64,000 bases of DNA from positions 2,294,001 to 2,358,000 of the forward strand of contig NZ_CP070326.1 of NCBI RefSeq assembly GCF_016917755.1, written 5' to 3'. The stretch's first letter is position 1. The number at the start of each line of letters is the position of its first letter. Both the position numbers and the translations under genes were made by a program. Under the pieces are notes generated by a model. It ran no database searches and was not told where the DNA came from. It saw only the letters and a program-made list of their open reading frames with translations. Origin of the DNA: Streptomyces noursei (lineage in GTDB: Bacteria; Actinomycetota; Actinomycetes; Streptomycetales; Streptomycetaceae). Below are positions 37,803-47,251 of this stretch, piece after piece.

Positions 37803-37932
37803 GTGCAGCATCGCCGGGGTCCAGCATCGCTGGACCCCGTGCCCTGCGGTTGCCAACAGTTGAGTGCCACGCCAGCGGAAGGCTCAGGGCCGCTGGCGGT
37901 GCCTGTCCTGCCGGAGCAGGTGATGCTTTCGC

Positions 37933-39291
37933 CTACGCGCCCAGGGCATCGATCATGTGATCGTCGAGGTCGGCAACCCAGTCCTCCCGGCGCCACGGCC
38001 GCAGCTCGCGTCGGGCATGGCGTAGCCGGATCGTCGCCACTCGTCCGCCAGTCGCTGACGTGGCGTTGATGCACTCGTGCAGCAGTGTGGCTGCCGACTG
38101 CGGGTCGCCGAGGCGCAGTCGAGCCAGTGCCTGGTCAGACCTGACGATGGCTCGCTGTACCTGCTCGCGCGGCCGGGTGAGCGCCGCTGCGGACCGGGCG
38201 AACTCGTCGTGCGCGGCGGCTGCGTCGCCGACGTACAACGACGTCACGCCCTCGAAGCCTCGCAGGTGTGCGGCGGTGAAGGAGGACGTCGACGGATCGT
38301 CGGAATGGTCGCCGTCGAGGTCGTACCAGGCCAGGGCGAGAGCCGCCCGCGCCTGCCGTTCAGCATGTTCTCCTCCCGCCCGCGCGGTGATCTCTGCCTG
38401 CAGCGCATGGGCACGGGCTCGGACGATGGTGCTGCCGCCGGCGCGTGCATCGCGCACCGCGGAGTCGACGAGCTGCCGAGCGGGTTCCAGGCCAGGCGTC
38501 GAATAGAGGGTGACCAGAGCATGACTCATGTGCACCATGGCCCGTCGCCACGGCGTCCCGATCTTCCCGGCCGCTTCGGTGGCGGCGGTGTACAAGCTGT
38601 GCGAAGCGGCGTCATCGCGTGTTTCGAAGGCGAGTCGGCCTGCCAGCGTGTACGCCTCTGCGCCAATGGTACGTAGGCCCGGCAACAGCGACGCGGGAAC
38701 GTCGTCGGCGAGCAGCAGTCGCCGGCACGACTCGACAACGGGCGCGAGGAGGAGCTGTAGCCGTACGAACGGCAGGCTGCCGACTTCGCGATTCACATCA
38801 CTCACGCCGGTCCTCATCACATCGAGCAGGGCCTCGTCCACCCGCCGCGGATCCGCGAGCGCCGTGACCAACGTGGTGCGCGCCTGCGGGCCGAGCAACG
38901 CCAGCAGGTCCAGACTCTTGCTGTCGTCCGTCGAGGTACGCACCAGCAGTCGGCGAAGCTCGACGACGGCCTGCTCGCTCTCGCCGAGGTGCCTGAGAGC
39001 GTCGAGCAGTTCGGCGAAATCGGAGCCGGAGCCGAGGCACGTCTCGCCATCGGAGCGTCGGGCGTAGAGGTGCGCGAGCAGCAGCTGGTACCGCTCGCTG
39101 GGCAAGATCGGCCTGGCACTTTCCCATCGAGCGACGGTCCGCTGAACACTGGCGACGCTGACGTCCAGAGGTTGTCCGAGACGGGCTGCCACGTCGATCA
39201 GGGCGCGGGCGGTGTCGGCCAAGGACATGCCGCGGCTGCGGCGCAACTGCTTCAGCGTGGCCGCACCGCGCTGGCGATCGTGCGCGCTCAT
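37933..39291 (-). CDS. Helix-turn-helix/TPR regulatory protein
   Basis: 452 residues. An N-terminal Xre-like helix-turn-helix (LKQLRRSRGMSLADTARAL, about 12-62) is followed by about 380 residues of helical repeats (ALVTLYSTPGLEPARQLVDS, RAHALQAEITARAGG), consistent with TPRs. Such proteins are widespread streptomycete regulators, sometimes controlling adjacent small genes. The SLOG-like gene downstream on its 5' side is in the same direction. Confidence 0.75.
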   Translation of the reverse strand: MSAHDRQRGAATLKQLRRSRGMSLADTARALIDVAARLGQPLDVSVASVQRTVARWESARPILPSERYQLLLAHLYARRSDGETCLGSGSDFAELLDALRHLGESEQAVVELRRLLVRTSTDDSKSLDLLALLGPQARTTLVTALADPRRVDEALLDVMRTGVSDVNREVGSLPFVRLQLLLAPVVESCRRLLLADDVPASLLPGLRTIGAEAYTLAGRLAFETRDDAASHSLYTAATEAAGKIGTPWRRAMVHMSHALVTLYSTPGLEPARQLVDSAVRDARAGGSTIVRARAHALQAEITARAGGEHAERQARAALALAWYDLDGDHSDDPSTSSFTAAHLRGFEGVTSLYVGDAAAAHDEFARSAAALTRPREQVQRAIVRSDQALARLRLGDPQSAATLLHECINATSATGGRVATIRLRHARRELRPWRREDWVADLDDHMIDALGA

Positions 39292-39316
39292 GTCCCCATC
39301 ATGCCCGTGCCGTACG

Positions 39317-39775
39317 TCACACAGGGACGATCAAGCGAGGCTTCCGGCTCGTCGCAGCGTGCTCGATCGTCTGCCATGTGCCGGACGTGCTGTCGCTCCC
39401 GTCAAGAGGAAACCCAATGACCATCTCGGACCGGTCGACCATGTATCGGTTCCGGGCGTAGTAGGCAGGCGTCCGCAATTCGGATGCACGTAGTTCGACG
39501 ACCTCCGCGATCCGGTCCTTGCACCGGCTGATCGCCTCCTGGGCCTCGTCCGGTTGCTGGTCGACGGTCCCCGGGACGACGATCGTGATCGTCGACCGCG
39601 CATGGCCGGCCAGCCACAGCAACGACAGCGAGTCGATCCCCTTCGCCCCACCGATATGAAAGTGGGCGTCCTCGCTCGCAAACGGACCGAGATAGCGGGC
39701 GAAGAGGTCCGTGTACCAGGTGATTTCGTGGTGTCCCGTTGACCGTGTTCCGGTGATGGCAATGCTCATAGCCAT
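39317..39775 (-). CDS. SLOG/DprA-like Rossmann nucleotide-binding protein
   Basis: 152 residues. Start at the ATG at 39775; 39769 is an alternative. The order of motifs is that of the SLOG superfamily: MSIAITGTRSTG near the start, HIGGAKGIDSLSLLW (about 40-55), VVPGTVDQQP, then ARNRYMVDRSEMVIGFP. Relatives bind nucleotides or nucleotide-like ligands; some serve in DNA uptake or in sensing for defence. It lies between the TPR regulator and the divergent small-gene cluster. Confidence 0.65.
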   Translation of the reverse strand: MAMSIAITGTRSTGHHEITWYTDLFARYLGPFASEDAHFHIGGAKGIDSLSLLWLAGHARSTITIVVPGTVDQQPDEAQEAISRCKDRIAEVVELRASELRTPAYYARNRYMVDRSEMVIGFPLDGSDSTSGTWQTIEHAATSRKPRLIVPV

Positions 39776-39838
39776 GATCAAGTCCGTGTCATAGGTTGTC
39801 AGATCCCCAGTCGGCTCGCTTCACAGTGCACTACAACC

Positions 39839-40420
39839 ATGGACACGAGAAACGACTCGGCCGCCATTCTGGCCGAGCACCTCCGAGCGAACGGTGTCAT
39901 GGTCGTCTGGACCGACGCGACCGCCCTCTCTGCTTCCCACCCGCTGAACTCGGCAGCCCGCGAGGACGTTGCCGCCGACGATGGCCGCTACGTCACCGCC
40001 TACGGGTACGAGGTCGGACAGTACGGCGACGAGCGCGAAACAGCCCACCGCGTCGCGCACCTCGTAGGAGCCTCGCCTGGACACGAGCTGCTACCGGTCG
40101 ATGCAGAGACCATCACCACGACGATCCGGCGCGCACTGCGTCTCGGCTTCGGCCGACCGGCCCCCGGCGCCCTGACCCACCTGGAGGAGGAACTGAGTGG
40201 GCACATCGCTCTCCTCCTCCCCGAGGTTCGTGAGTCCGCCCGGCGACTATGGCCCAGCAGCATCGAGGCCCACCGACTCGAGGCCCGGCTCGACAGCATC
40301 GAGCGACAGCTCAGTCGGGGTCTCGGGCAAGGGGTGCTCTCCGCTCACATCCAGGTGCACCAGCTCGCCCGGGATTGCCAGTACCTGCTGGCCCGACACA
40401 CTGCGGAGGGCCAGCGATGA
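39839..40420 (+). CDS. Conserved Streptomyces protein of unknown function (DUF6415-like)
   Basis: 193 residues, mainly helical, with LLPVDAETITTTIRRALRLG near residue 80 and a C-terminal helix bundle with LSAHIQVHQLARDCQYLLA. It resembles DUF6415 proteins in length and helix pattern, but this is a weak match by eye. Its stop overlaps the next ATG (ATGA), giving a tight operon with the recombinase-like gene. Confidence 0.5.
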   Translation: MDTRNDSAAILAEHLRANGVMVVWTDATALSASHPLNSAAREDVAADDGRYVTAYGYEVGQYGDERETAHRVAHLVGASPGHELLPVDAETITTTIRRALRLGFGRPAPGALTHLEEELSGHIALLLPEVRESARRLWPSSIEAHRLEARLDSIERQLSRGLGQGVLSAHIQVHQLARDCQYLLARHTAEGQR

Positions 40421-40806
40421 CAGCCGCCCCGTCGCCACCGCTGGCCTTCATCTACGACCGCAGCGCAAGCCGATCCCGCCGACAGCTCCACATGCGGTTG
40501 GAAGGCTGCCGCCACTACGCCGATGACATGGGCTGGCCCATCGCCGGCCGCTGGGTCGACCTCGGCGAGCACGCCCTCACCATGCACCGGCCGCAACTGA
40601 CTGCACTGCTGACCATCATGCAGACAGAAGCGGACCATCACGAGGTGCTCTGCCTGGTGCACACCTCGGAAAGGCTGGCAACCGACACCACGCACCGTCT
40701 GCTGCTCCAACAGCGCGTCATCGCAGCCGGAGGCCGGACAGTCACCACGTTCGACGAGCCCGTCCAGCCCACCCTGCGCGCCGTGCTGCTCGGAAGGGCC
40801 CCGTGA
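40417..40806 (+). CDS. Stand-alone resolvase N-terminal-domain-like protein
   Basis: 129 residues. LAFIYDRSASRSRRQLHMRL at residues 8-28 resembles the YxR(V/S)S catalytic start of serine recombinases, and the domain has the matching alternating beta/alpha order. No DNA-binding half follows. It should not act as a normal recombinase alone. In Streptomyces such short proteins recur in small regulatory clusters. Overlaps both neighbours. Confidence 0.55.
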   Translation: MTAAPSPPLAFIYDRSASRSRRQLHMRLEGCRHYADDMGWPIAGRWVDLGEHALTMHRPQLTALLTIMQTEADHHEVLCLVHTSERLATDTTHRLLLQQRVIAAGGRTVTTFDEPVQPTLRAVLLGRAP

Positions 40807-40901
40807 CTCCTCACCAGCGGCGCATCGTCACCTACCTGATGTGCCTGGCCGCGCTTGTTCTCGTGCTCACCATCGGCATGCTGGGAGGTAGCCATGCGTA
40901 A
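40803..40901 (+). CDS. 32-residue membrane peptide
   Basis: GTG start overlapping the previous stop (GTGA). It encodes a basic start (TPHQRRIVTYL) then one hydrophobic helix (MCLAALVLVLTIGMLGG). The stop TAA overlaps the start region of the next gene (ATG at 40894). The nested overlaps on both sides argue that it is real. Confidence 0.5.
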   Translation: MTPHQRRIVTYLMCLAALVLVLTIGMLGGSHA

Positions 40902-41094
40902 CTCTAGTGACCGTCCGCGGGTCGGTGATGAAGTCGAATACGCCACTGGCCGCCGGGCGATCGTCACCGACATCAGGGACGGCATTCCCTACCTGCGAGC
41001 GGCAGGAGGTCGGCTGTGGCCGACTGACGCCCCGGCCACGCTCAAGGTGATGCGAACGCGGGAACAACGGCTCGCGGACGGTGACGTGTGGTGA
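40894..41094 (+). CDS. Small unrecognised protein closing the four-gene cluster
   Basis: 66 residues from the ATG at 40894, with GGGAGGT upstream. Beta-rich, with VGDEVEYATGRRAIVTDIRD, which resembles a small SH3-like or Tudor-like barrel. No family is recognised. It ends the run 39839-41094. The 280 bases that follow show no supported gene. Confidence 0.5.
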   Translation: MRNSSDRPRVGDEVEYATGRRAIVTDIRDGIPYLRAAGGRLWPTDAPATLKVMRTREQRLADGDVW

Positions 41095-41375
41095 GCGGGC
41101 CCCGCCCGGGCGGGCAAGCGGGAGACACGCCGCAACCCGGCTTGCGAGCCCGCCGATTCCGGCACGTTTGTCTGCGACGCCACGAGCCTCTGTACCCGCC
41201 CTCGCCCTGCGGCAGCCCGACGGGAAGTCACGCGTCGACCGCGCAGAACAGGGTCATGCTGGTGCCAGCCCACTGCGCCGCCCGAGGCACCTTGGCCGCA
41301 GGGCACGAGCGTTCAACACGCCGTCGGGCAGCCGTGCCACACCTCGTAGTCCTGTCCTTCCGGGCGGCGGCGTGT

Positions 41376-43418
41376 TCAGTCGGCGGCTTCGGCCAGCCGC
41401 CTCTCCAGGCGTGAGCGTATGGCCCTGGCCCGGGGGTCGGTGTAGGGGGTCAGGTATGTCAGGGCCTCGGCCCAGTGGGCGCGAGCCGCCTCGGGGTCTT
41501 CTGTGTGGAGAGCGGCGGCCAGGTGGTCGAGCTCCACGGCGAACTCCCACTCGTCCCCGAGGTCTCGGTGGACAGCCGCGGCTTGTCGGTGGAAGGCGGC
41601 AGCCTCACCGCAGCGGTCCATTGCAGCGTACGTCTGACCCGTGCCACGCCAGGCCAGGGCTTCCCGACTGCGATCACCGAGGCGCCGGTGGAGCAGGGCC
41701 GACTGCCGGTAGGAGGCCAGAGCGTCGCCGTGCTGCCCGGCGGCGCGCTGGATGCCGCCGAGAGTGAGCAACCAGAAGCCCTCCAGTCCACGATTGCGCA
41801 GGCTCAGCGCGATTCCGAGGGCCTCATCAATGGCCTCGCGCGCGGCCTCGATCTCGTCCCGCTCGCGATGGAGCTCTGCGACGAGCCACAGGGAGTTGCC
41901 GGTGCTCTGCTGGTTGTCCAGGGCGCGGTGAGCAGCGAGGGCGGCGTGGATCGCGGCGTCTGCTTCCCCGAGGTGGCCTGCTTCCAGGTGGGCGCCGGCC
42001 AGGTTGGACTGGGCGGAGGCAGCCCAGCGCTCGCCGCCTACGTCGCGGAAGATGCTGATGGCCTGTACGAAGTGGGCGGTGGCCGCTTCGAGTCGGCGGG
42101 TGCGCAGGTGGATGAGGCCCAGGAGGTTGAGGGCATGCGCCTCATCAATCCGCTTCCGCGCGGTGCGGGCGAGAACGAGGGCGCGGTTCAAGAAGCCGAC
42201 TGCCTGGTCGAGCTGGTTGACTGAACGGTGGGACATACCGAGCTGGTTGAGCAGCAGGAGCTGCCCGTCCGCGTCGTCTGCCTGCGCGGCGGAAGCCAGG
42301 CCGATGGGTGCGAAGTCGAGCCAGTCCGCGAAGGCAGCGGAAGCGGACAACGCGTTCCACAGCGTTGCGGTGAGCTGCCAGGCGTGCTCGTGTAGCCCGG
42401 CCGTGGCAGCGGCTCGTACGACGTGCGGGAAGGTGGTGCGTTCGCGTTCTGCCCAGTCGGCGGCGGCATCGTAGTCGGCGAAAGCCAGTGGCGGCAGGGA
42501 TGTGGTCGCCTGGGGCAGCGGCAGTTGGTCCTCGCCGGGTTGGAGCCATGTCTGTGCCGCGGCGGCAGTGTGCAGGTACCAGTCCAGCGCGCGGCGTAGG
42601 GCAGCTTCGCGCTGCTCTGTGGGTTCCTCGTCGTGAGCTTGGTCGGCGGCGTAGGCACGCAGGAGGTCGTGGAACTGGTAACGGTCGGGGCCGGTCTGCT
42701 CCAGCAGATGGGCGCCGACGAGGTCGTCGAGGAGTTGCCGGGCGCGGTTGCGGGTGTGGTCGGCGAGCGCGGCGGCCGCGTGGAGCCCGAACTCGGGTCC
42801 CGGGTGCAGGCCAAGGAGTCGGAAGAGGCGTCCCGACTGCGGTGGCAGCGCGCGGTAGGACCATGCGAAGACGGTCCGGACGGCTTCGGCCTCCTCGTCG
42901 ATTCCCGTGCTGAGCGCGTCCCAGAGTGCGGACTCGTCGTGCAGGTCTGCAAGCAGGTCGTCGAGGCTCAGGTGCGGGTGACTGGCGGCGCGCTCGGCTG
43001 CTATCCGCAGGGCAAGCGGGAGGTGTGCGCACAGCCGGGCCAGCTCTGTCAGCTTGTCCGGAGCGTCGCCCGGGCGGTAGTCCTGCGTGACGGCCCGCAA
43101 CAGTGCGACGGCTTCCGGCTCGGGGAGCGTGCCGAGGGTGATCCTGCGAGCGCCATCGCGCACGGTGAGGCCGGCCAAGCGGCTGCGGCTGGTCACCAGG
43201 ACCAGATTGTCTCCGCTGCCGGGAATCAGCGGCCGTACCTGACCGACGGTGGCAGCGTTGTCGAGCACGATGAGCATCCGGCGGTCGGCGAGGAGAGAAC
43301 GGTAGAGTGCGGCTGCATCGTCCACATTCTGCGGTACGTCGCCCGAGGGCACGCCGAGCGCGGTCAGGAAGCGGCGTAATGCCTGCTCTGCGGTGACCGG
43401 CTCAGGGGCTTTCCCCTT
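41376..43418 (-). pseudogene. STAND/NB-ARC-TPR protein, C-terminal part after IS3 insertion
   Basis: About 681 codons: the NB-ARC core without its P-loop (ADRRMLIVLDNAATVGQVRP Walker B region; NLVLVTSRSRLAG; LCAHLPLALRIAAERAA with the GLPL-like motif), a winged-helix region, then many TPR units (ATAHFVQAISIFRDVGGERW). The open frame seems to start at an ATG at 43430, but that is IS sequence. Joining 44673-45067, one GATC and 41376-43418 restores an 813-residue protein. STAND proteins of this type are signal-sensing regulators in Streptomyces. Probably inactive as it stands. Confidence 0.85.
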
Positions 43419-43436
43419 GATCGTGGACACCGGTTG

Positions 43437-44333
43437 TCATGCGGCGGTGGCCAGCGTAGTTGATCGCTGCTCGTAGGCGATCGGGCTGATCTGGCCAAGG
43501 CGGGAGTGCCGTCGCCGGGTGTTGTAGCGGGTCGCCCAGCGAAAGACCGCGAGGCGAGCCTCACGGGCCCCGTTCCACCGCTTCCGTCCCTGGAGCGTCT
43601 CGCGTTTCATGGTCGCGTTCAGGCTCTCCGCGGCGGCGTTGTCCGCGCTCGTGCCCACCGCGCCGCGTGACCTGGTCACGCCGAGCGCCGAGCAGACCAG
43701 GGCGAACTCCTTCGACACATATTGCGCCCCGTTGTCGCTGTGGAAAATCGCCCCTCGCAGGCCGCCGGTGCCACGGGCCGCCGCGGCGGCCCTCAGTGCG
43801 TCGGTGACCAGGGAGGTGCGCATGTGGTCGGCGATCGACCAGCCTGCCAACCGCTTCGAGTGCAGGTCCAACACCGTTGCCAGATAAAGGAATTGGCCAT
43901 TTCCAACAGGGAGGTAGGTGATGTCCCCCACGTACTTGGTGTTCGGCGCCTGGGCGGTGAAGTCGCGCCGCAGCAGGTCCGGCACCGGCGTCGCCGAGGG
44001 CTCGGGAATGGTGGTGCGCACCTTCTTGCGCAAATGCAGCCCGACGATGCGGAACTTGCGCATGACGCGCTCGACACGCTTGTGGTTGACCGGCCTCCCA
44101 GCATCCTTCAGCTCGGCGGTGACGCGCGGGACTCCGTAGGTGCCGTCCGATTCCCGGTGGATCCGGGCGATGCGCTCGGCGAGCTCGGCGTCCGCCTTTC
44201 TCCGGCCGGCCCGCGTTTCCGCGCCGGCCAGCCACCGGTAGAAGCCGGACCGAGAGACCTGCAGCATCCGGCACAGCCGCTTGACGCCGAAGGCGTCACG
44301 GTGATCGTCGACGAACTGGAAGCGGCTGCTCAC
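43437..44333 (-). CDS. IS3 transposase OrfB (DDE)
   Basis: 298 residues from a GTG that overlaps the orfA stop (GTGA). The HTH_21 start (FGVKRLCRMLQVSRSGFYRW) precedes an rve integrase core with DITYLPVG (first Asp), FHSDNGAQY (second Asp) and a final Glu near YNTRRRHS. It looks intact. By family it is made as an OrfAB fusion by -1 frameshifting. Confidence 0.9.
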   Translation of the reverse strand: MSSRFQFVDDHRDAFGVKRLCRMLQVSRSGFYRWLAGAETRAGRRKADAELAERIARIHRESDGTYGVPRVTAELKDAGRPVNHKRVERVMRKFRIVGLHLRKKVRTTIPEPSATPVPDLLRRDFTAQAPNTKYVGDITYLPVGNGQFLYLATVLDLHSKRLAGWSIADHMRTSLVTDALRAAAAARGTGGLRGAIFHSDNGAQYVSKEFALVCSALGVTRSRGAVGTSADNAAAESLNATMKRETLQGRKRWNGAREARLAVFRWATRYNTRRRHSRLGQISPIAYEQRSTTLATAA

Positions 44334-44617
44334 CAGCTGGTCTCCGCCGCAAAATACTTCGCGGCCCTCCGCAGGATCTCCCGCTCGAGTTCGAGTTCCT
44401 TGACCCGCGCTCGCAGCTGCCGGTTCTCCTTCTCCATCGCGGTGGCCTCCACGGCCCCGGGCTGGGCAGCCTGCTCGGCATCCCGCACCCAGGTGCGGAG
44501 CGTCTCGTGGTTGACGCCCAGGTCCTTGGCCACCGACGCATACGTCCCACCCGGCCTCGAGTGGTACAGCGCGACGGCATCAGCCCGGAACTCAGGCGCG
44601 TACTTCGACGTCCCCAA
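44330..44617 (-). CDS. IS3 OrfA
   Basis: 95 residues with an HTH_Tnp_1 domain (YAPEFRADAVALYHSRPGG; GVNHETLRTWVRDAE) and a leucine-zipper-like C-terminal helix (ELEREILRRAAKYFA). It binds the IS ends and pairs with OrfB. Confidence 0.9.
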   Translation of the reverse strand: MGTSKYAPEFRADAVALYHSRPGGTYASVAKDLGVNHETLRTWVRDAEQAAQPGAVEATAMEKENRQLRARVKELELEREILRRAAKYFAAETSW

Positions 44618-44672
44618 CGGGAACTCCTGTCCTATGGATCATCACAATCCAATGATCAGGGTGTCCACGATC

Positions 44673-45067
44673 AAGGGGAAACGCCCCTCACGCGGGTCGT
44701 AGCCCCGCAGATTCACGAAGAGCTGCCCGTCGGGGAAGCGATCCTTGACCTGATGGGCCCAATGCAGGACCAGAGAAGTCTTGCCCGCCCCGGCCGTACC
44801 GGCCACCACGTGCACAGAGACGACGAGCTGACCGCCATCTCGCCCGGTCAGGACGGCGTTCAACTGACCGAGTTCGTCCGTTCGGTTGACGAAGGCGTGC
44901 ACGTCGGCAGGGAGCTGCCGAGGGGTGGTCCGCGGACGGTCAGGTGCTCCGGGCGCCTGATGGAAGTGAATGCCGCCGGAGATGCTCCCGGCCTGGACGA
45001 CATCGCGAGACTCCCCGGAGAGGTCGTTGGTCGAGTCACCGGACCACCCGTTGGCGTCTGCCGACAT
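44673..45067 (-). pseudogene. STAND/NB-ARC-TPR protein, N-terminal part cut by IS3
   Basis: About 131 codons from the ATG at 45067: a typical Streptomyces leader (VVQAGSISGGIHFH), VNRTDELGQL, the P-loop GTAGAGKTSL (about residues 87-96), then LFVNLRGYDP. The frame enters the IS at 44668 and stops. It lies 23 bases after the DUF6879 gene, so the two formed one operon. Confidence 0.85.
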
Positions 45068-45090
45068 GCCGTTGAGTCATCCCTTCTGGG

Positions 45091-45714
45091 TCAGGCCGCC
45101 GGTGGCGGCGGCAGTGGTGCGACGACACGGTCGAAATACGACGCGATGTCCTCCGCAGCCGCGTAGGCGCTCCGCACGTACGCCGCCCACGAATCGACAA
45201 CGTCCGGGTCGGTGAAGCGGATCGCACCATCCGGTACCCCGGTATCGGTGTACAGGACGCGAAAGAGCACCTTGCCGTCTTGAATGGTCAGCTCCGGAAG
45301 CAGCTTGTCGACCTCAGCCGCAGCGACCGCCTTGGCCGGCAAGATCCTCACCCGCTCTCCGTACTCGGCACTGATCCGCAGCGAATGCAGCTCCCACTGG
45401 ACGTACGGCGTTAGCGGCTGCTCCACCACGCGCACGCGGTGGAACACCGAGCCACGGGCTTCTTCGTCCGTTTGGATCGCGCGCAGGTTGTCACGGCCCT
45501 CCTCGAACAAACGAAGCGCAGTGGTCCAGTCCCCGCGCCGCAGCGCGTCGCGGGACGGACTGCCCACCTCCTCGAAGTGCTGCAGCCGTTCCAGCTTCCA
45601 CGAGTCGCTGTTGCGGATCACTGCATCCCGAGCGCGGAAGTCGCGAAGATACTCCTCGTTGCCGAGCCGCTGGCCACGCTCCACAGGGAAGGCCGGAGCG
45701 TGCACGTCAAGCAT
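45091..45714 (-). CDS. DUF6879 family protein
   Basis: 207 residues from the ATG at 45714, which overlaps the stop of the small upstream gene. Characteristic of the family: YLRDFRARDAVIRNSDSWKLERLQ near the start, then VRVVEQPLTPYVQWELHS and a YTDTGVPDGAIRFTDPDVV stretch. The family has unknown function and is very common in Streptomyces next to regulators. Here it precedes the split STAND gene. Confidence 0.75.
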   Translation of the reverse strand: MLDVHAPAFPVERGQRLGNEEYLRDFRARDAVIRNSDSWKLERLQHFEEVGSPSRDALRRGDWTTALRLFEEGRDNLRAIQTDEEARGSVFHRVRVVEQPLTPYVQWELHSLRISAEYGERVRILPAKAVAAAEVDKLLPELTIQDGKVLFRVLYTDTGVPDGAIRFTDPDVVDSWAAYVRSAYAAAEDIASYFDRVVAPLPPPPAA

Positions 45715-45976
45715 CGGGGATGTCCGGCTTCGCTGCGATGAGCATGTTGCCGGGGATGACCACAAGCCGTTCGTCAGCCCCAAGTGCCACGCCTTCCGGC
45801 AGGCGCGAACCGTAGTGATCGGTCAGATCGCGGCCGATGACGGCGATGTCGCCGTTGCTGAGCTGCCAGATGTCCGGGCACTGCTCTCTGCCCTGGGAGT
45901 TTCCCAGCTCTTCCGCCGACTTCCCCAACCGCTTGACGAATAACGCCGACAGGTCAGCTTCCCAGGCTCGGGCCAC
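45707..45976 (-). CDS. Small protein encoded with DUF6879
   Basis: 89 residues from a GTG with GGAGGTGG six bases upstream. The core CPDIWQLSNGDIAVIGRDLT followed by LVVIPGNMLIAAKPDIPDA is typical of short proteins encoded just before DUF6879 genes. Overlaps the DUF6879 start by 8 bases. Function unknown. Confidence 0.7.
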   Translation of the reverse strand: MARAWEADLSALFVKRLGKSAEELGNSQGREQCPDIWQLSNGDIAVIGRDLTDHYGSRLPEGVALGADERLVVIPGNMLIAAKPDIPDA

Positions 45977-46029
45977 GACGAGCCACCTCCAGGTTCCCGC
46001 TGTAACGGAATGCCACGGGCACGATACCG

Positions 46030-46355
46030 CGCGAGACGGGCCGCGGGGAGTACACATTCGCGTCGCTGCGGACCCGCCGGGCCGCCTCCGAAGTACGGCA
46101 CAACGAAGCGGCAGAGCGCTTCTGGTGAACGTCAACACGCTGCTGCAGCAGGTGCTGGCCGAACCGGTGTGGGCGAACCGGCTCTCGGAAGAAGACCGGC
46201 GCGGCTTTAGAGCGTCGTTCTGGACGAACATCAACCCGTACGGCACATTCCGGTTGGGGATGGACACCCGGATCGATCTGGGGCCGGCGGTCGTCGTGCC
46301 CCGCCCTCGCCCCCCGGCCGACACCGTCGCCCGCACCACCGCGGAGAGACGATGA
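46030..46355 (+). pseudogene. C-terminal remnant of a Tn3-family transposase
   Basis: The frame to 46355 contains VNTLLQQVLAEPVWANRLSE, DRRGFRASFWTNINPYG and MDTRIDLG, which resemble the last 60 residues of actinobacterial Tn3-type transposases. The upstream part is out of frame or missing. A short unrelated frame from the overlapping ATG at 46352 has no known family. Relic of a larger transposon. Confidence 0.45.
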
Positions 46356-46532
46356 AGGACTTCCAGGACCTCACCGACCCGCGCATGAACGAGGCAGCGT
46401 GGCAAGCGCTCGATCTGCTGCGCGTCTACACCGCCCGGGACCGCGCCGCGATTGTCGAGCACCTCGCGCACCTTGAGGGCGACCAGCTTGTAGCCCAACC
46501 AATAGACTTGTGCAGGGTCGGCGAGCGCTTGG

Positions 46533-47090
46533 TCAGAACCAGTGCGGGGAGCGCTCGGCGCGTAAGAGGGCGTCAGCGAGGGTGGCCGCGCCCGGGCGGT
46601 GGGCTCGGAGGTGTCCGGCACGCACGAGCGTGCTCGGGGCGGTGCCGCCGAGGTAGACCGAGCCCATGTCGCTCACGTCCAGGGACAGGTCAGGCTCCCG
46701 GTCCGTCAGGACGCAGTCGGCCTTGCTCTCCCGGACGGTCAGCAGGTAGTGGCCGTGCCTGCCCGCCGAGGAACGAGTTGTCGACGTCGAGGACGAACTC
46801 GCCATCCGTGAACCGGCCGCGCGCGGTCAGCGCACGCGGGGTGTCCAGCAGCCGCCCCCAGAGCCAGTCAGTGTCGTCGCCCACCTAGCCGGCGCAGTGG
46901 GTGCTCGGGCGGGACGTCCATGAACACGACATGAGTGACCAGGTCGTGTCCGAGCACGAACCAGGCCAGAACCGTGAAGACGGCGTCGTCGGTAGCGATG
47001 GTCTCGTCGACCGTCAGGTGCCGGACTCGACCGAGTAGCTGGCGTACCCGTCTGGGACACCGTCGACGTCCCGGTGAACGGCGACGTGGC
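46533..47090 (-). pseudogene. Remnant of an Eis-type GNAT acetyltransferase
   Basis: The C-terminal sterol-carrier-like domain of the Eis family is present but spread over at least three frames: GYASYSVES (47014-47085), FVLGHDLVTHVVFMDVPPEH (about 46900-47010), LWGRLLDTPRALTARG (about 46780-46880) and MGSVYLGGTAPSTLVRAGHL (ending 46533). The N-terminal acetyltransferase domain is absent. Multiple frameshifts and truncation show an old pseudogene. Confidence 0.6.
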
Positions 47091-47202
47091 ACGGCGTCGG
47101 AGAGACCGGGGGCTGCCCCGCGGCCCGGGGCTCACCAGCGGTGCGGCCGGGACAGCGCGCCGGGCTGTGCGCGGCGGTATTTGGCGATCGCCAAGGGACG
47201 AA

Positions 47203-47235
47203 GCCTGGTCTGCGAAGGTCATCCGCAGACCAGGC
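47203..47235 (-). terminator. Hairpin terminator of the sspABCD operon
   Basis: A perfect 12-bp stem (GCCTGGTCTGCG with CGCAGACCAGGC, 9-base loop) starts 17 bases beyond the sspD stop on the minus strand. No T tract. Confidence 0.65.
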
Positions 47236-47251
47236 ACCTAACGAGAAGCGG

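Larger units (their letters stand above)
43423..44668. mobile_element. IS3-family insertion sequence
   Basis: 1246 bp with GTGGACACC/GGTGTCCAC inverted ends and a 4-bp GATC duplication (43419-43422 and 44669-44672). It carries orfA and orfB on the minus strand in the usual overlapping layout. The target was a perfect 22-bp palindrome centred on GATC. Confidence 0.9.

Noticed and set aside
41088..41414. Plus-strand frame after the 66-residue gene
   Set aside because: Arg/Pro/His-rich composition, overlaps the STAND gene end, no motif.
43411..43431. 21-bp matching flanks as full IS3 terminal repeats
   Set aside because: The outer bases belong to a palindromic target; the in-frame reconstruction with a GATC duplication explains them without making the IS longer.
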